The position numbers were made by a program, and so were the translations under genes. From the NCBI RefSeq assembly GCF_945957525.1, contig NZ_CAMFLA010000001.1, forward strand, positions 248,001 through 312,000: a DNA stretch of 64,000 nt, given 5' to 3'. Under the pieces are notes generated by a model that was not told the origin of the DNA, made no database searches, and was given only the letters and a program-made list of their open reading frames with translations. Shown here piece by piece: positions 42,567 through 52,010 of this stretch; within the stretch, counting starts at the first letter, position 1; the number at the start of each line of letters is the position of its first letter. Origin of the DNA: an uncultured Aquitalea sp. GTDB lineage: Bacteria > Pseudomonadota > Gammaproteobacteria > Burkholderiales > Chromobacteriaceae.

Positions 42567-43461
42567 GTTTGGCGCTCCTCGTTTCCATATACATCAGCGG
42601 CACCAGCACGGCGACGATGGTCATCAGCATCATCATGGCCGAGGCCGCGCCCAGGCCGAGCTGGCCGCGGGTAAAGGCGAACTGGTACATGAAGATGGCG
42701 GGCACGTCCGAAGAGGTGCCGGGGCCCCCGCCGGTCAGCGCCATCACCAGGTCGAAACTCTTGATGGCAATGTGCGACAGGATCAGCAGCACGCTGAAGA
42801 ACACCGGACGCAAACTGGGAATGATGATGCGCCAGTAGATGACGGGCAGGCTGGCCCCGTCCACCTGGGCGGCCTTGATGATGGAGTCGTCAATGCCGCG
42901 CAAGCCGGCCAGGAACAGCGCCATCACGAAGCCGGACGACTGCCATACGCCGGCAATGGCCACGGTGTAGATGGCTTTGTCCGGGTCTACCAGCCAGTCG
43001 AAGGTGAAGTTGGGAAAGCCCCAGTCGTTTACCAGCTTCTGCAGGCCGAGATCGGGGTTGAGCATCCATTTCCAGGCGGTGCCGGTGACGATGAAGGACA
43101 AGGCCATCGGATACAGGTAAATGGTGCGCAAAGCTCCTTCGGCGCGGATTTTCTGGTCCAGCAACACGGCCAGCAAAAGGCCCACCGCCAGCGCGCAAAA
43201 GATGAAAAGCCCGCCGAAAATGCCGAGATTGGCCACGGCGGTCCACCAGCGGTCGTTATCGAACAGCTCGCGATACTGCACCAGACCGGAAAGGGTCATG
43301 TCCGGCAACAGGCGCGACTCGGTCAGCGACAGCCAGGCCGTCCAGGCGATGAAGCCGTAGACAAACAGCAAGCTGGCCGCCAGCGAGGGCGACAGCACCA
43401 GTTTGGGTAGCCAGCGGTCGGCCAGGGCCGACCAGCTGGAAGCTTTATTGGGAGAGGACAT
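42559..43461 (-). CDS. Carbohydrate ABC transporter permease (MalF family)
   Basis: 300 residues, six membrane helices, EAA loop 'DDSIIKAAQVDGASLPVIYWRIIIPSLRP'. The ATG at 43461 is preceded by a GAGGA-like element (on the minus strand). Partner of the MalG-type permease. It follows the binding-protein gene after a 162-base gap containing two hairpins, which probably reduce permease expression relative to the abundant binding protein. Confidence 0.92.
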   Translation of the reverse strand: MSSPNKASSWSALADRWLPKLVLSPSLAASLLFVYGFIAWTAWLSLTESRLLPDMTLSGLVQYRELFDNDRWWTAVANLGIFGGLFIFCALAVGLLLAVLLDQKIRAEGALRTIYLYPMALSFIVTGTAWKWMLNPDLGLQKLVNDWGFPNFTFDWLVDPDKAIYTVAIAGVWQSSGFVMALFLAGLRGIDDSIIKAAQVDGASLPVIYWRIIIPSLRPVFFSVLLILSHIAIKSFDLVMALTGGGPGTSSDVPAIFMYQFAFTRGQLGLGAASAMMMLMTIVAVLVPLMYMETRSAKRG

Positions 43462-43507
43462 CACATCATCCTGGTTCCGCAGCCGGCGGCATCCGCGCAG
43501 GCGAAGC

Positions 43508-43585
43508 CCGTCCGGCGCGGGCCGGACGGCAGCTGAGAACGTATCAAACAGGGGAATGGAGCAGGCGGCGGCGCATGCCGCCGCC
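43508..43585 (-). other. Two intercistronic hairpins between binding-protein and permease genes
   Basis: A 9-bp stem at 43508-43516/43521-43529 (loop GCGG) and a second perfect 9-bp stem at 43564-43572/43577-43585 (loop GCAT). Neither has a U-run, so they look like mRNA-stabilising or attenuating structures rather than full terminators, as is common after periplasmic binding-protein genes. Confidence 0.6.
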
Positions 43586-43623
43586 CATGCCGGCATCAGG
43601 CCCGCAAGGGCCGGATATCAGCC

Positions 43624-44868
43624 TCAGTGCACCTTGCCGGCCTTGGCCAGGCGCTCGGCGGCGGTCTTGGGCGTCATGCTGGAGTTCATGAACTGGGAGA
43701 TCACGTCCACCATCGCGCCTTCGGTGGCCGAGGGCATGGCCATCTTGTGGGCAAAGCTCGGTACCAGGCCGCCGTTCTTGTTGGCGGTGGTCAGATCGGC
43801 CTTGGATTTCTTGGCGCAATCGTCGAACTTGTCCATCGGGGTGTCCAGACGAGCCGGGATGGAGCCCTTGTTCAGGTTGAACACTTCCTGGAAGTCCTTG
43901 CTCATTACGGTTTCAGCCAGATCGGACTGGGCCTTCTGAGCGGCAGGATTCTTCTGTTTGAACATCGCCAGGCTGTCGATGTTGAAGGTGAAGCTGTTGG
44001 CGGTGCCCGGAGCGGCTACGCAGAGGAAGTCCTTGCCCGGCTTCTTGCCGGCGGCAGTGAACTCGCCCTTGGCCCAGTCGCCCATGAACTGCATGCCGGC
44101 CTTGCCGTTGATCACCATGGCCGTGGCCAGGTTCCAGTCGCGACCCGCTGCGCCCTTGTCGATATAGCCCTTCACCTTCTGCAGGGTTTCAAACACCTTG
44201 ACAGTGGTGGGGCCGGCCAGCGTGGCCTGATCCAGCTTCACGAAGGCCTTCTTGTAGTAATCCGCGCCGCCCACGCCGAGCGCGACGGATTCAAACAGGG
44301 TGGCGTCTTGCCACGGCTGACCGCCGTGCGCGATCGGCTGGATGCCGGCTTTTTGCAGCTTGTCGGCGGTTTCAAAGAATTCCGGCCAGGTGGTCGGCAC
44401 CTTGGCGCCGGCCTTTTTCAACGCGTCCGGGTTGACCCACAGCCAGTTCACGCGGTGCACGTTGACCGGGGCGGCCACGTACTGGCCCTTGTATTTCATG
44501 ACCTGGCTCACCACCGGCGGCAATTGCTTGTCCCAGCCTTCTGCCTTGGCTACTGCATCGATATTGGCCAGCACGCCTTCAGCGCCCCATTCCTGGATGG
44601 CCGGGCCCTTGATCTGGGCGGCGGTGGGCGGGTTGCCGGAAACGACGCGGGTCTTAAGCGCGGTCATGGCGTTGTCGCCGCCGCCGCCGGCCACGGCGAA
44701 GTCTTTCCAGGTATCGCCCTTGGCATTCATCATCTTCTTGAGTTCGGCCACGGATTTGGCCTCGCCGCCGGAAGTCCACCAATGCAGCACCTCCACTTCG
44801 CCGGCGAACACGGTGGCCGGCAGGATGGCGGTGGCGAGGAGTGCTGCGCTCAATTGCTTGAGTTTCAT
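43624..44868 (-). CDS. Periplasmic sugar-binding protein of the ABC importer (GtsA-like)
   Basis: 414 residues with a signal peptide (1 to about 22, 'LLATAILPATVFAGEVEV'). Family-1 solute-binding features: 'VLHWWTSGGEAKSVAELKKM', 'PTAAQIKGPAIQEWGAEG', 'APVNVHRVNWLWVNPDALKK', 'PIAHGGQPWQDATLFESV'. This pattern matches the glucose/mannose-binding proteins GtsA/GltB of pseudomonads. GGAGA lies upstream of the ATG. Glucose as substrate is inferred from the nearby Entner-Doudoroff genes. Confidence 0.9.
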   Translation of the reverse strand: MKLKQLSAALLATAILPATVFAGEVEVLHWWTSGGEAKSVAELKKMMNAKGDTWKDFAVAGGGGDNAMTALKTRVVSGNPPTAAQIKGPAIQEWGAEGVLANIDAVAKAEGWDKQLPPVVSQVMKYKGQYVAAPVNVHRVNWLWVNPDALKKAGAKVPTTWPEFFETADKLQKAGIQPIAHGGQPWQDATLFESVALGVGGADYYKKAFVKLDQATLAGPTTVKVFETLQKVKGYIDKGAAGRDWNLATAMVINGKAGMQFMGDWAKGEFTAAGKKPGKDFLCVAAPGTANSFTFNIDSLAMFKQKNPAAQKAQSDLAETVMSKDFQEVFNLNKGSIPARLDTPMDKFDDCAKKSKADLTTANKNGGLVPSFAHKMAMPSATEGAMVDVISQFMNSSMTPKTAAERLAKAGKVH

Positions 44869-45078
44869 TGTCTAGTCTCCGTTCTCTGTAGCGTTGAATT
44901 TTTAGCTTTGTTATCGCCTGTGTCCGGGTTATAGCCCACGCGGATCAGCAGACGTGGGTGAACTATAACGACGAACTGTAAGTTTTGCGTAAGCTTTATG
45001 TTCGCGCACTGTAAGAAAACGACAAAAAGACAAAGCACCGCAACATGCCAAACAGATGAAATCTTTTGTTTTAAGCAC

Positions 45079-45095
45079 TTGCCGCCATGCGGCAA
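45079..45095 (-). terminator. Weak hairpin after the histidine kinase gene
   Basis: 7-bp stem TTGCCGC/GCGGCAA with a 3-base loop, about 55 bases beyond the kinase stop. Only scattered T residues follow on the minus strand. Confidence 0.35.
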
Positions 45096-45148
45096 CGCAG
45101 CATTGCATTGCCGTGTAGTGTGTCAACTACGCTACGAAAACTACAACA

Positions 45149-46558
45149 TCAGCCGCGCCGCACGGGCAGGCGCAGACTGGCGCACAAGCCTTGCGGGCTG
45201 TTGTCGGCCAGTTTCACGCTGCTGTGATGGCGGCGAGCAATCTCTTGCACGATGGCTAGCCCCAGCCCACAGCCTTTGCTGTTTTGCTGCGGATCCACCC
45301 GGTAAAAGCGCTGGAATACCTTGTCCCGCTCCGCCGGCGGAATGCCCGGCCCCGCGTCGCGCACCGCCAGCTCCGCCTCATCGCCGTCAAGCGCAAGCGT
45401 CACGGTGATTTCGCTGCCCGCCGGCGAATACTGGATAGCGTTGTCTACCAGATTGGCCAGCAATTCGCGCAGCAGGCCGGCGTGCCCGAGGATGGGTGCC
45501 GCGCCGTCCGGCCCTTCAAAACCCAGGTCTTGCTTGCGCGCCAGCGCGCGCGGTACGGCCTCGGCGGTGACTTCGCGCGCCAGCCGCGCCAGGTCCAGCG
45601 GCTCCAGCGAGAGTCCGGCCTCCGGTTCGGCGCGGGCCAGCGCCAGCAATTGGTTCACCAGATGGATGGTGCGCGCCACGCTGGCGTCCACCTGCCCCAA
45701 CTGGCGCAAGGCGCGCGCCATGTCAGGCTGCTCGGCCTGCAATTCCGATCGCACCAGTTCGTTTTGCGATTTCAAGCCGGCCAGCGGCGTGCGCAACTGG
45801 TGGGCGGCGTCGGCGATGAAGCGCCGCTGCTGGGTGACCTGACCGTTCACTTCGGCCAACAGGGTGTTGATAGATGCCGCCAGCGCCCGCACCTCGGAGG
45901 GCGCATCGCTGGCCTCGATAGGCGCCATGTCTCGCGGGGAGCGGTTTTCCACCATGCGGCGCAAGCGCCGCAAGGGCGACAGCCCGCGCGTGATGCCGCC
46001 CCACACCAGCAAGCTGGTGAGCAGCATCAGACCCATCAGCGGCAGACCCATGTCCAGCATGATCTTGCGGGTGAGTTCGGCGCTCTGGGCGCGGCTTTTG
46101 GCCACTTGCACCAGCATCAGCTGCGGCGCGTCATGGGTGCCGGCTTGCAAGTACAAGGCTGCCACGCGCACGTCCACCCCTTTGATGGCGGCATTGTAGA
46201 AATAACTGTCTCCGGCGCGCGCCGGCAAGCCGGGCGGCACGGCCGGCATGGCCGGTTCGCCCAGAAGGAAAGCTTCCGGCGGCGAGCTGACGCGGTAGTA
46301 GACGCGGTCGGCGGGGTCTTCTTCCAGAATTTCGCGCGCCGCTTGTGGAAAATCCACATAAAAACCGTTGCCGAAGGGCTTCACCTGCCGCGCCAGCGCG
46401 CGGGTGGATTGCGCCAGCGTCTGGTCGATCACCTGGCTGGCGTAGCGCACCGCCATGGCGTGCGCCAGCAAGGCGGCCGCCAGCCACAGCACCAGCTGCG
46501 GCAGCAGCAGCCAGATGAGCAGCTGCCGCCGCAAAGAGAGTTTGCGTGCCTGCGACAC
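45149..46558 (-). CDS. Two-component sensor histidine kinase (TctE/QseC type)
   Basis: 469 residues. TM1 (about 12-33), periplasmic sensor region (about 34-165), TM2 (about 168-188), HAMP linker, H-box 'FIADAAHQLRTPLAGLKSQNEL' (His near 248), N-box 'LLANLVDNAIQYSP', G-boxes 'VRDAGPGIPPAERDKVFQRF' and 'GCGLGLAIVQEIA'. GTG start at 46558, three bases after the response-regulator stop. Its position between the sugar transporter and the Edd/Eda genes suggests control of sugar uptake, like GtrS/GltR in Pseudomonas. Carboxylate sensing as in TctE is an alternative. Confidence 0.92.
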   Translation of the reverse strand: MSQARKLSLRRQLLIWLLLPQLVLWLAAALLAHAMAVRYASQVIDQTLAQSTRALARQVKPFGNGFYVDFPQAAREILEEDPADRVYYRVSSPPEAFLLGEPAMPAVPPGLPARAGDSYFYNAAIKGVDVRVAALYLQAGTHDAPQLMLVQVAKSRAQSAELTRKIMLDMGLPLMGLMLLTSLLVWGGITRGLSPLRRLRRMVENRSPRDMAPIEASDAPSEVRALAASINTLLAEVNGQVTQQRRFIADAAHQLRTPLAGLKSQNELVRSELQAEQPDMARALRQLGQVDASVARTIHLVNQLLALARAEPEAGLSLEPLDLARLAREVTAEAVPRALARKQDLGFEGPDGAAPILGHAGLLRELLANLVDNAIQYSPAGSEITVTLALDGDEAELAVRDAGPGIPPAERDKVFQRFYRVDPQQNSKGCGLGLAIVQEIARRHHSSVKLADNSPQGLCASLRLPVRRG

Positions 46559-46561
46559 TGC

Positions 46562-47242
46562 TCAATCGCCCTGTTCTTCGGCCAACAGGTAGCCCAGCCC
46601 GCGCACCGCGCGGATGCCCACGCCGCTGCCGTCCAGTTTCTTGCGCAGGCGGTGAACGTACACTTCCACCGCGTTGGCGCCCACCTCCTCGCCGTCGCTG
46701 GCCAGCTCACCGGCGATCTGCTCCTTGGTCAGCACTTTTTCGGCATGGCTCATCAGGATATACAGCAACTCCAGCTCGCGGGCGGACAGGTCCAGCGCCT
46801 GCGCGCCGCCCCAGGCGCGTTGAGCCGCGCGGTCCAGCCGCAGCGGGCCAAAGCGCAGTTCGTCCCGGCTGGGGTCGGCCGCGCGCTGACGACGCAGCAA
46901 GGCGCGGATGCGGGCTTCCAGCTCGGGGAATTCAAACGGCTTCACCAGATAATCGTCGGCGCCGGCGTCCAGACCAGCCACCCGGTCTTCCATGCTATCC
47001 AGCGCGGTGAGCAGCAGGATGGGCAAGGCCGGCTTGTGCACGCGCACATTGCGCAGCACCTTGAGGCCGTCCTGCCCGGGCAGGCCGATGTCCAGCACCA
47101 CGGCATCGAAGGCTTCGGCCAACAGCCGGTCCTGCGCAGACAAACCGTCCGCGCAATGCGCGCAATCAAACCCCAACTGGGTGAAACGGGTCAGCAGGGC
47201 GTCGGCCAGCACTGCGTCGTCTTCGGCGAGCAGGATGCGCAT
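46562..47242 (-). CDS. OmpR-family response regulator (TctD type)
   Basis: 226 residues. Receiver domain (1 to about 115): acidic 'AEDDAVLADALL', phospho-acceptor Asp in 'DAVVLDIGLPGQDG' (about 51), 'LLTALD', 'DYLVKPFEFPELEARI'. Winged helix C-domain (about 130-222): 'DLSARELELLYILMSHAEKVLTKEQIAGEL' and 'VEVYVHRLRKKLDGSGVGIRAVRGLGYLL'. Partner of the kinase encoded next. The ATG at 47242 was chosen since 'MRILLAEDD' is the family start. Confidence 0.94.
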   Translation of the reverse strand: MRILLAEDDAVLADALLTRFTQLGFDCAHCADGLSAQDRLLAEAFDAVVLDIGLPGQDGLKVLRNVRVHKPALPILLLTALDSMEDRVAGLDAGADDYLVKPFEFPELEARIRALLRRQRAADPSRDELRFGPLRLDRAAQRAWGGAQALDLSARELELLYILMSHAEKVLTKEQIAGELASDGEEVGANAVEVYVHRLRKKLDGSGVGIRAVRGLGYLLAEEQGD

Positions 47243-47401
47243 ATCGTCGGCTTTATCGGGAATGAGGAGCTGTGATGGTATGCCAAGTGCCCGCTTGCGC
47301 TCCAGCGGCACATCAAGCTTGGCCGAAGAAAAACCATGCCAGCGCCGACGGGAAGGCCGTCCAGCCAGGCTTGTGGCCGAAGACAGGCAACGCCCAAAGA
47401 A

Positions 47402-47424
47402 AAACCGCCCGGAGCGGGCGGTTT
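47402..47424 (-). terminator. Terminator of the edd-eda operon
   Basis: Perfect 10-bp stem (47402-47411 with 47415-47424), reading on the minus strand into TTTTTC. It is placed 27 bases after the eda stop. Confidence 0.85.
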
Positions 47425-47450
47425 CGGCATAAGGGCGCAAGGCCTTGCGA

Positions 47451-48074
47451 TCAGCGGGTCAGACCACTGGCCTGACGGGCCAGCTCGGTAATGCGCGCCC
47501 AATCACGATTGGCGATGGCGTCGTCCGGCGTCAGCCAGCTGCCGCCCACCGCCAGCACGTTGGGCAGGGCCAGGTAGTCGCTGGCCTTGACCAGATCAAT
47601 ACCGCCGGTAGGGCAGAAACGCAGATCCGGCAGCGGGCCGGCCAGCGATTTCAGCAGCTTGATGCCGCCCACGGCCTCGGCCGGGAACAGCTTGAGAATA
47701 TCGAAGCCTTCGTCCTGCGCACGCATGGCTTCGGACGGCGTAGCCACACCCGGGATCAGCGTCATCTGGCTGTTGCGGGCGGCGGAGGCCAGTTCCGGGG
47801 TCAGGCCCGGGCTGACGCCGAACTGCGCGCCGGCGTCGATGGCGGCTTCCAGTTGGGCGCGATTGCGCAAGGTGCCCGCGCCGACGATGGCGTCCGGCAC
47901 TTCGTCGCGCATGCGGCGCATGGCGGCCAGCGCGGCCTTGGTGCGCAGCGTCACTTCCAGCACGCGAATGCCGCCGTCCACCAGCGCGCGCGCCAGATCC
48001 ACGGCAACAGCCGCGTCATTTACCACGATCACCGGCACCACCGGTCCTTGGCGCAACAGGGTCAATGCATCCAT
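47451..48074 (-). CDS. eda: KDPG aldolase (2-keto-3-deoxy-6-phosphogluconate aldolase)
   Basis: 207 residues, class I aldolase. 'GPVVPVIVVND', 'IRVLEVTLRTKAAL' with the catalytic Glu, 'VGAGTLRNRAQLEAAIDAGAQFGVSPG', Schiff-base Lys in 'FDILKLFPAEAVGG', and 'FCPTGGI'. It splits KDPG into pyruvate and glyceraldehyde-3-phosphate. The ATG at 48074 has GGAGAG 7 bases before it. An ATG at 48080 overlapping the edd stop (ATGA) is an alternative. Second gene of the edd-eda operon. Confidence 0.95.
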   Translation of the reverse strand: MDALTLLRQGPVVPVIVVNDAAVAVDLARALVDGGIRVLEVTLRTKAALAAMRRMRDEVPDAIVGAGTLRNRAQLEAAIDAGAQFGVSPGLTPELASAARNSQMTLIPGVATPSEAMRAQDEGFDILKLFPAEAVGGIKLLKSLAGPLPDLRFCPTGGIDLVKASDYLALPNVLAVGGSWLTPDDAIANRDWARITELARQASGLTR

Positions 48075-48076
48075 GG

Positions 48077-49912
48077 TCATTCTCTCCAAAGCGGGTGGTG
48101 GAAGCTCATGGCGCCGGCTTCCGCGGCGTTGGCCGACTCGCGGAAAACGGCGAAGAGCTCGCGGCCCACGCCAAACTGATTGTGTTCGAGGTTGGCGACG
48201 GCCTGGTCGCGTTGCGCCCATTCCTCCGCCGGTACTTTCACTTCCAGCGTGCCGGCCACGGCGTCCAGCCGCACGATATCACCATCGCGCACCTTGCCGA
48301 TAGCGCCGCCGCTGACGGCTTCCGGGCTGACATGAATAGCGGCTGGCACCTTGCCGGACGCGCCGGACATGCGACCATCGGTCACCAGCGCCACGGCAAA
48401 GCCGCGCTCTTGCAGGATGCTCAGCGCCGGGGTCAGCTTGTGCAACTCCGGCATGCCGTTGGCGCGCGGGCCCTGGAAGCGGATCACCGCTACAAAGTCG
48501 CGCTCCAGCTCGCCGCGCTTGAAGGCGGCCAGCATGTCGTTCTGATCATGGAATACCACCGCCGGAGCTTCCACCACGCGGTGTTCCGGCTTGACCGCCG
48601 ACACTTTGATGACGGCGCGACCCAGGTTGCCGCTCACCACGCGCAAGCCGCCGTCCGGCGAGAAAGCGTCGCTGGCCGGGCGCAGCACGTCGAGGTCGCC
48701 GCTGAGGGCCGGGGCCGGTCGCCACTTGAGCGCCGCGCCGTCCAGCCACGGCTCATTGGCATAGGCGGACAGCCCCTTGCCGACGATAGTGGCAACGTCC
48801 TCGTGCAACAGACCGGCGGACAGCAGTTCGCGAATCACGAAACCCATGCCGCCCGCGGCGTGGAAATGGTTCACATCGGCCTTGCCGTTGGGGTAGACGC
48901 GGGTCAGCAGCGGCACGGCGGCGGACAATTCATCAAAATCGTCCCAGTTGATGTCGATGCCGGCGGCGCGGGCAATGGCCACCAGATGCAGTGTGTGATT
49001 GGTGGAACCGCCAGTGGCCAAGAGGCCGACGATGGCGTTGACGATGGATTTTTCATCGATCATGCGCCCGACGGGAGTGAAATGCTCGCCCTGGGCGACA
49101 ATCTTCACGGCTTGGCGCGCGGCCTCACGGGTGAGCGCCTGACGCAGCGGCGTGCCAGGGGTGACGAAGGCGGTGCCCGGCAGATGCAGGCCCATGATCT
49201 CCATCATCATCTGGTTGGAGTTGGCGGTACCGTAGAAGGTGCAGGTGCCGGGGCCGTGGTAAGACTGGCATTCCGATTCCAGCAAGGCGTCGCGGCCTAC
49301 CTTGCCTTCGGCAAACAGTTGGCGCACCTTGGCTTTTTCATCATTGGCGATGCCGGTGGTCATCGGACCGGCCGGCACAAACACCGCCGGCAGATGGCCG
49401 AAGGTGAGCGCGCCGATCAGCAGGCCCGGCACGATCTTGTCGCACACGCCCAGATACAGGGCGGCGTCGAACATCTGGTGCGACAGCGCCACGGCGGTGC
49501 TCATGGCGATCACATCGCGGGAAAACAGCGACAGCTCCATGCCCGGCTGGCCTTGGGTCACGCCGTCGCACATGGCGGGCACGCCGCCTGCAAACTGGGC
49601 CGTGGCCCCAGCCGCCAGCGCGGCTTCCTTGATCCAGGCCGGATAGGCTTCCAGCGGCTGGTGGGCGGACAGCATGTCGTTGTAGGCCGAGACAATCGCC
49701 AGATTGGCGCGGCGATCTTCCTTGAGATGGATCTTGATGCTGTCGGGCATGGCCGCGAAAGCATGCGCCTGATTGGTACAGGACAGTTGCGAGCGCTCCA
49801 CCCGGCCTTGCCGGATCTGCGCGTCCAGATGCGCCAGATACGCCGTGCGGCGCGCGCGGCTGCGGTCTATGATGCGCTCGGTGACACTGTGCAATACCGG
49901 ATGCAAAGCCAT
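48077..49912 (-). CDS. edd: 6-Phosphogluconate dehydratase
   Basis: 611 residues, IlvD/Edd family. Iron-sulphur ligand cysteines lie in '[20 protein letters not shown]', '[13 protein letters not shown]' and '[24 protein letters not shown]'. '[24 protein letters not shown]' is the C-terminal signature. It converts 6-phosphogluconate to KDPG. ATG at 49912. A HexR-like box (49942-49957) overlaps the putative promoter. Confidence 0.96.
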   Translation of the reverse strand: MALHPVLHSVTERIIDRSRARRTAYLAHLDAQIRQGRVERSQLSCTNQAHAFAAMPDSIKIHLKEDRRANLAIVSAYNDMLSAHQPLEAYPAWIKEAALAAGATAQFAGGVPAMCDGVTQGQPGMELSLFSRDVIAMSTAVALSHQMFDAALYLGVCDKIVPGLLIGALTFGHLPAVFVPAGPMTTGIANDEKAKVRQLFAEGKVGRDALLESECQSYHGPGTCTFYGTANSNQMMMEIMGLHLPGTAFVTPGTPLRQALTREAARQAVKIVAQGEHFTPVGRMIDEKSIVNAIVGLLATGGSTNHTLHLVAIARAAGIDINWDDFDELSAAVPLLTRVYPNGKADVNHFHAAGGMGFVIRELLSAGLLHEDVATIVGKGLSAYANEPWLDGAALKWRPAPALSGDLDVLRPASDAFSPDGGLRVVSGNLGRAVIKVSAVKPEHRVVEAPAVVFHDQNDMLAAFKRGELERDFVAVIRFQGPRANGMPELHKLTPALSILQERGFAVALVTDGRMSGASGKVPAAIHVSPEAVSGGAIGKVRDGDIVRLDAVAGTLEVKVPAEEWAQRDQAVANLEHNQFGVGRELFAVFRESANAAEAGAMSFHHPLWRE

Positions 49913-49939
49913 GGTGAAATCCTGTGTTGAGTGTAGATA

Positions 49940-49970
49940 AATGGTAGTTTTACTACACATAAAATGCAAG
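49940..49970 (-). promoter_or_regulatory. edd promoter with HexR-like operator
   Basis: On the minus strand, TTGCAT, 17 bases, TACCAT form a plausible -35/-10 pair. Between and across them lies TGTAGTAAAACTACCA (49942-49957), with GTAGT-AAA-ACTAC arms like the HexR operators of gamma- and betaproteobacteria. Binding there would block transcription of edd-eda. Confidence 0.6.
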
Positions 49971-50118
49971 GAAAGCGCCCTCCCTACAGTTGCTTCCACC
50001 TGACAATACCAGCCTGAAATCCACACCAGTTAAGCATATGGCCTGTTTTTTCCCATTTTTGTCACTGTTGCGTAATGCGGAATACACCGGTTTGACGCAT
50101 GGACATGACAAAAGCGGG

Positions 50119-50134
50119 TGGTAATATAACTACA
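50119..50134 (+). promoter_or_regulatory. zwf promoter with HexR-like operator
   Basis: TGGTAATATAACTACA; its complement is TGTAGTTATATTACCA, nearly the same as the edd box (TGTAGTAAAACTACCA). It covers TATAAC (50125-50130), a likely -10, 31 bases before the zwf start codon. This fits coordinated repression of zwf and edd by HexR. Confidence 0.6.
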
Positions 50135-50164
50135 TCTGCTACTGCATTGAGACGGAACATCATC

Positions 50165-51643
50165 ATGGACAACCGTATCTCCTCCACCCCGGCCTTCGAT
50201 ATGGTGCTGTTTGGCGGCACCGGCGATCTGGTCATGCGCAAGCTGTTGCCTTCCCTGTACCAGGCGCACGCGGCGGGTCTGCTCAACACCGAAGGCCGCC
50301 TGCTGGCGCTGGGCCGCAAGGGCATCAGCCGCGACGATTACCTGCAACTGGTGGAGAAGCAGTCGCGCATCCACATCAAGGAACACTTCGACGACGCCGC
50401 CTGGCAAACCTTCTGCAACCGCATCCAGTATCTGAAGGTGGACGCCGGCGAGGCCGCCGACTACCCGGCGCTGGCTGAAGCCGTGGGCCAGCACCCGGAA
50501 CGCGTGGTGGTATGCTACCTCGCCACCGCGCCCGACCTTTTCTCCGGCATCTGCGACAACCTCGCCGCCGTGGGCCTTAACCGCCCCAATGTGCGCGTGG
50601 TGCTGGAAAAACCGCTGGGCACCGATCTGGACTCCTCCAACGCCATCAACAACGACGTGGCGCGCTTCTTCCAGGAAGACCAGCTGTATCGCATCGACCA
50701 CTATCTGGGCAAGGAATCGGTACAGAACCTGATGGCCATCCGCTTCGCCAACGCGCTGTTCGAACCGCTGTGGCGCCGCGAGTGGATTCACGATGTGCAG
50801 ATCACCATCTCCGAAGACCTGGGTGTAGGCACGCGCGGCGACTTCTACGACGGCACCGGTGCGCTGCGCGACATGGTGCAGAACCACCTGCTGCAACTGC
50901 TCTGTATCGTGGCCATGGAGCCGCCGGCCAATATGGAAGCCGACGCCGTGCGCGATGAAAAGCTCAAGGTGCTCAAAGCGCTGCGCCCCTTCACCGAACA
51001 CGATGTCGCCGCCAAGACCGTACGCGGCCAGTACAAGGCCGGCGCGGTGGCGGGCCAGCCGGTCACGGGCTATCTGCAAGAGCAAGGCATCCCGGCCGGC
51101 AGCCAGACGGAAACCTTCGTCGCCATCAAGGCCGAGATCGACAACTGGCGCTGGGCCGGCGTGCCCTTCTTCCTGCGCACCGGCAAACGCATGCAGGAGC
51201 GGGTGGCGGAAATCGTCATCAACTTCCGCGATGTGCCGCACCAACTGTTCTCCGGCCCGCTCAGCGGCAGCCACACCGCCAATCGGCTGGTGATCCGCCT
51301 GCAGCCGGAAGAGAGCATCCGCCTGTACTTCCTGGCCAAGGAACCGGGCGACACCATGCGCCTGCAACCGGCCTATCTCGACCTGGACTTCTACAAAGCC
51401 TTCAAGGTGCGCCGCGCCGATGCTTATGAGCGCCTGCTGCTGGATGTGATCCGCGGCAAACTGGCCTTGTTCATGCGTCGCGACGAGCTGGTGGAAGCCT
51501 GGCGCTGGGTGGAGCCCATCATGGATGTCTGGGCGCGCAGCAGCGGCAACCCGCCCAAGCAGTACACCGCCGGCACCTGGGGCCCGGCCGCGTCCAGTGC
51601 GCTGCTGTCCCGCGACGGCATCAGCTGGCACGAAGAAAGCTGA
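50165..51643 (+). CDS. zwf: Glucose-6-phosphate 1-dehydrogenase
   Basis: 492 residues. NADP-binding 'MVLFGGTGDLVMRKLLPSLY', substrate site 'YRIDHYLGKESVQNLMAIRFAN' with the catalytic His, and 'VPFFLRTGKRMQERVAEIVI'. It oxidises glucose-6-phosphate to 6-phosphogluconolactone. The ATG at 50165 was chosen over the in-frame start at 50099, which would place the HexR-like box and -10 inside the gene. Divergent from edd. Confidence 0.97.
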   Translation: MDNRISSTPAFDMVLFGGTGDLVMRKLLPSLYQAHAAGLLNTEGRLLALGRKGISRDDYLQLVEKQSRIHIKEHFDDAAWQTFCNRIQYLKVDAGEAADYPALAEAVGQHPERVVVCYLATAPDLFSGICDNLAAVGLNRPNVRVVLEKPLGTDLDSSNAINNDVARFFQEDQLYRIDHYLGKESVQNLMAIRFANALFEPLWRREWIHDVQITISEDLGVGTRGDFYDGTGALRDMVQNHLLQLLCIVAMEPPANMEADAVRDEKLKVLKALRPFTEHDVAAKTVRGQYKAGAVAGQPVTGYLQEQGIPAGSQTETFVAIKAEIDNWRWAGVPFFLRTGKRMQERVAEIVINFRDVPHQLFSGPLSGSHTANRLVIRLQPEESIRLYFLAKEPGDTMRLQPAYLDLDFYKAFKVRRADAYERLLLDVIRGKLALFMRRDELVEAWRWVEPIMDVWARSSGNPPKQYTAGTWGPAASSALLSRDGISWHEES

Positions 51644-52010
51644 ACCGGGCGCGCCCTGCCCAGATTATGACCAAGGCCCTCCCGCCTTCCCTTCAGGAAG
51701 CGGGAAGCCCTTCTTCAATGGAATTGGCAGGACAAGGGGATGGGGAATGAGAGCGGCTAACAGCGCCTCGCAAAGCCCCTGAACCAAGGCGCGCCGACGC
51801 TGGCGGTACATGGCGCAAGACTCGCAGGCGCAACGCTGGATCAGGGGTGTTGTTGGCGGGCCTGAACGAGAAGGCGACAGCATCAAGCAGTTACGTCGAA
51901 GAGCCGGGCTTTGCCGGGCTCCGCACTCGCACCCAATGATTTTCCGCCGGCCCCGCCCGTCGGCGCAGCAACAACAAGGTTGGCCGAAGCCAGCCGGAGG
52001 AGAAAACAAG
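51644..52010. other. 367-bp gap between zwf and pgl
   Basis: No convincing gene. A stem at 51681-51690/51696-51704 (one bulge) may end the zwf transcript. The rest contains short direct repeats (GCCGGGC twice near 51903-51919) and a full AAGGTTGGCCGAAGC motif just before the pgl ribosome site. Frames on both strands are open but unrelated to anything I recognise. It may be a decayed gene remnant. Confidence 0.5.
51976..51990 (+). repeat. Full-length intergenic copy of AAGGTTGGCCGAAGC
   Basis: It lies 20 bases before the pgl start, directly upstream of its GGAGGA ribosome site. It matches the 15 bases found inside the methyltransferase gene at 10629-10643. Confidence 0.6.

Noticed and set aside
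51644-52010. A hidden small gene or degraded endonuclease gene between zwf and pgl
   Set aside because: Frames exist on both strands but none has a start with a ribosome site or recognisable family sequence; the minus-strand frame also runs deep into pgl.
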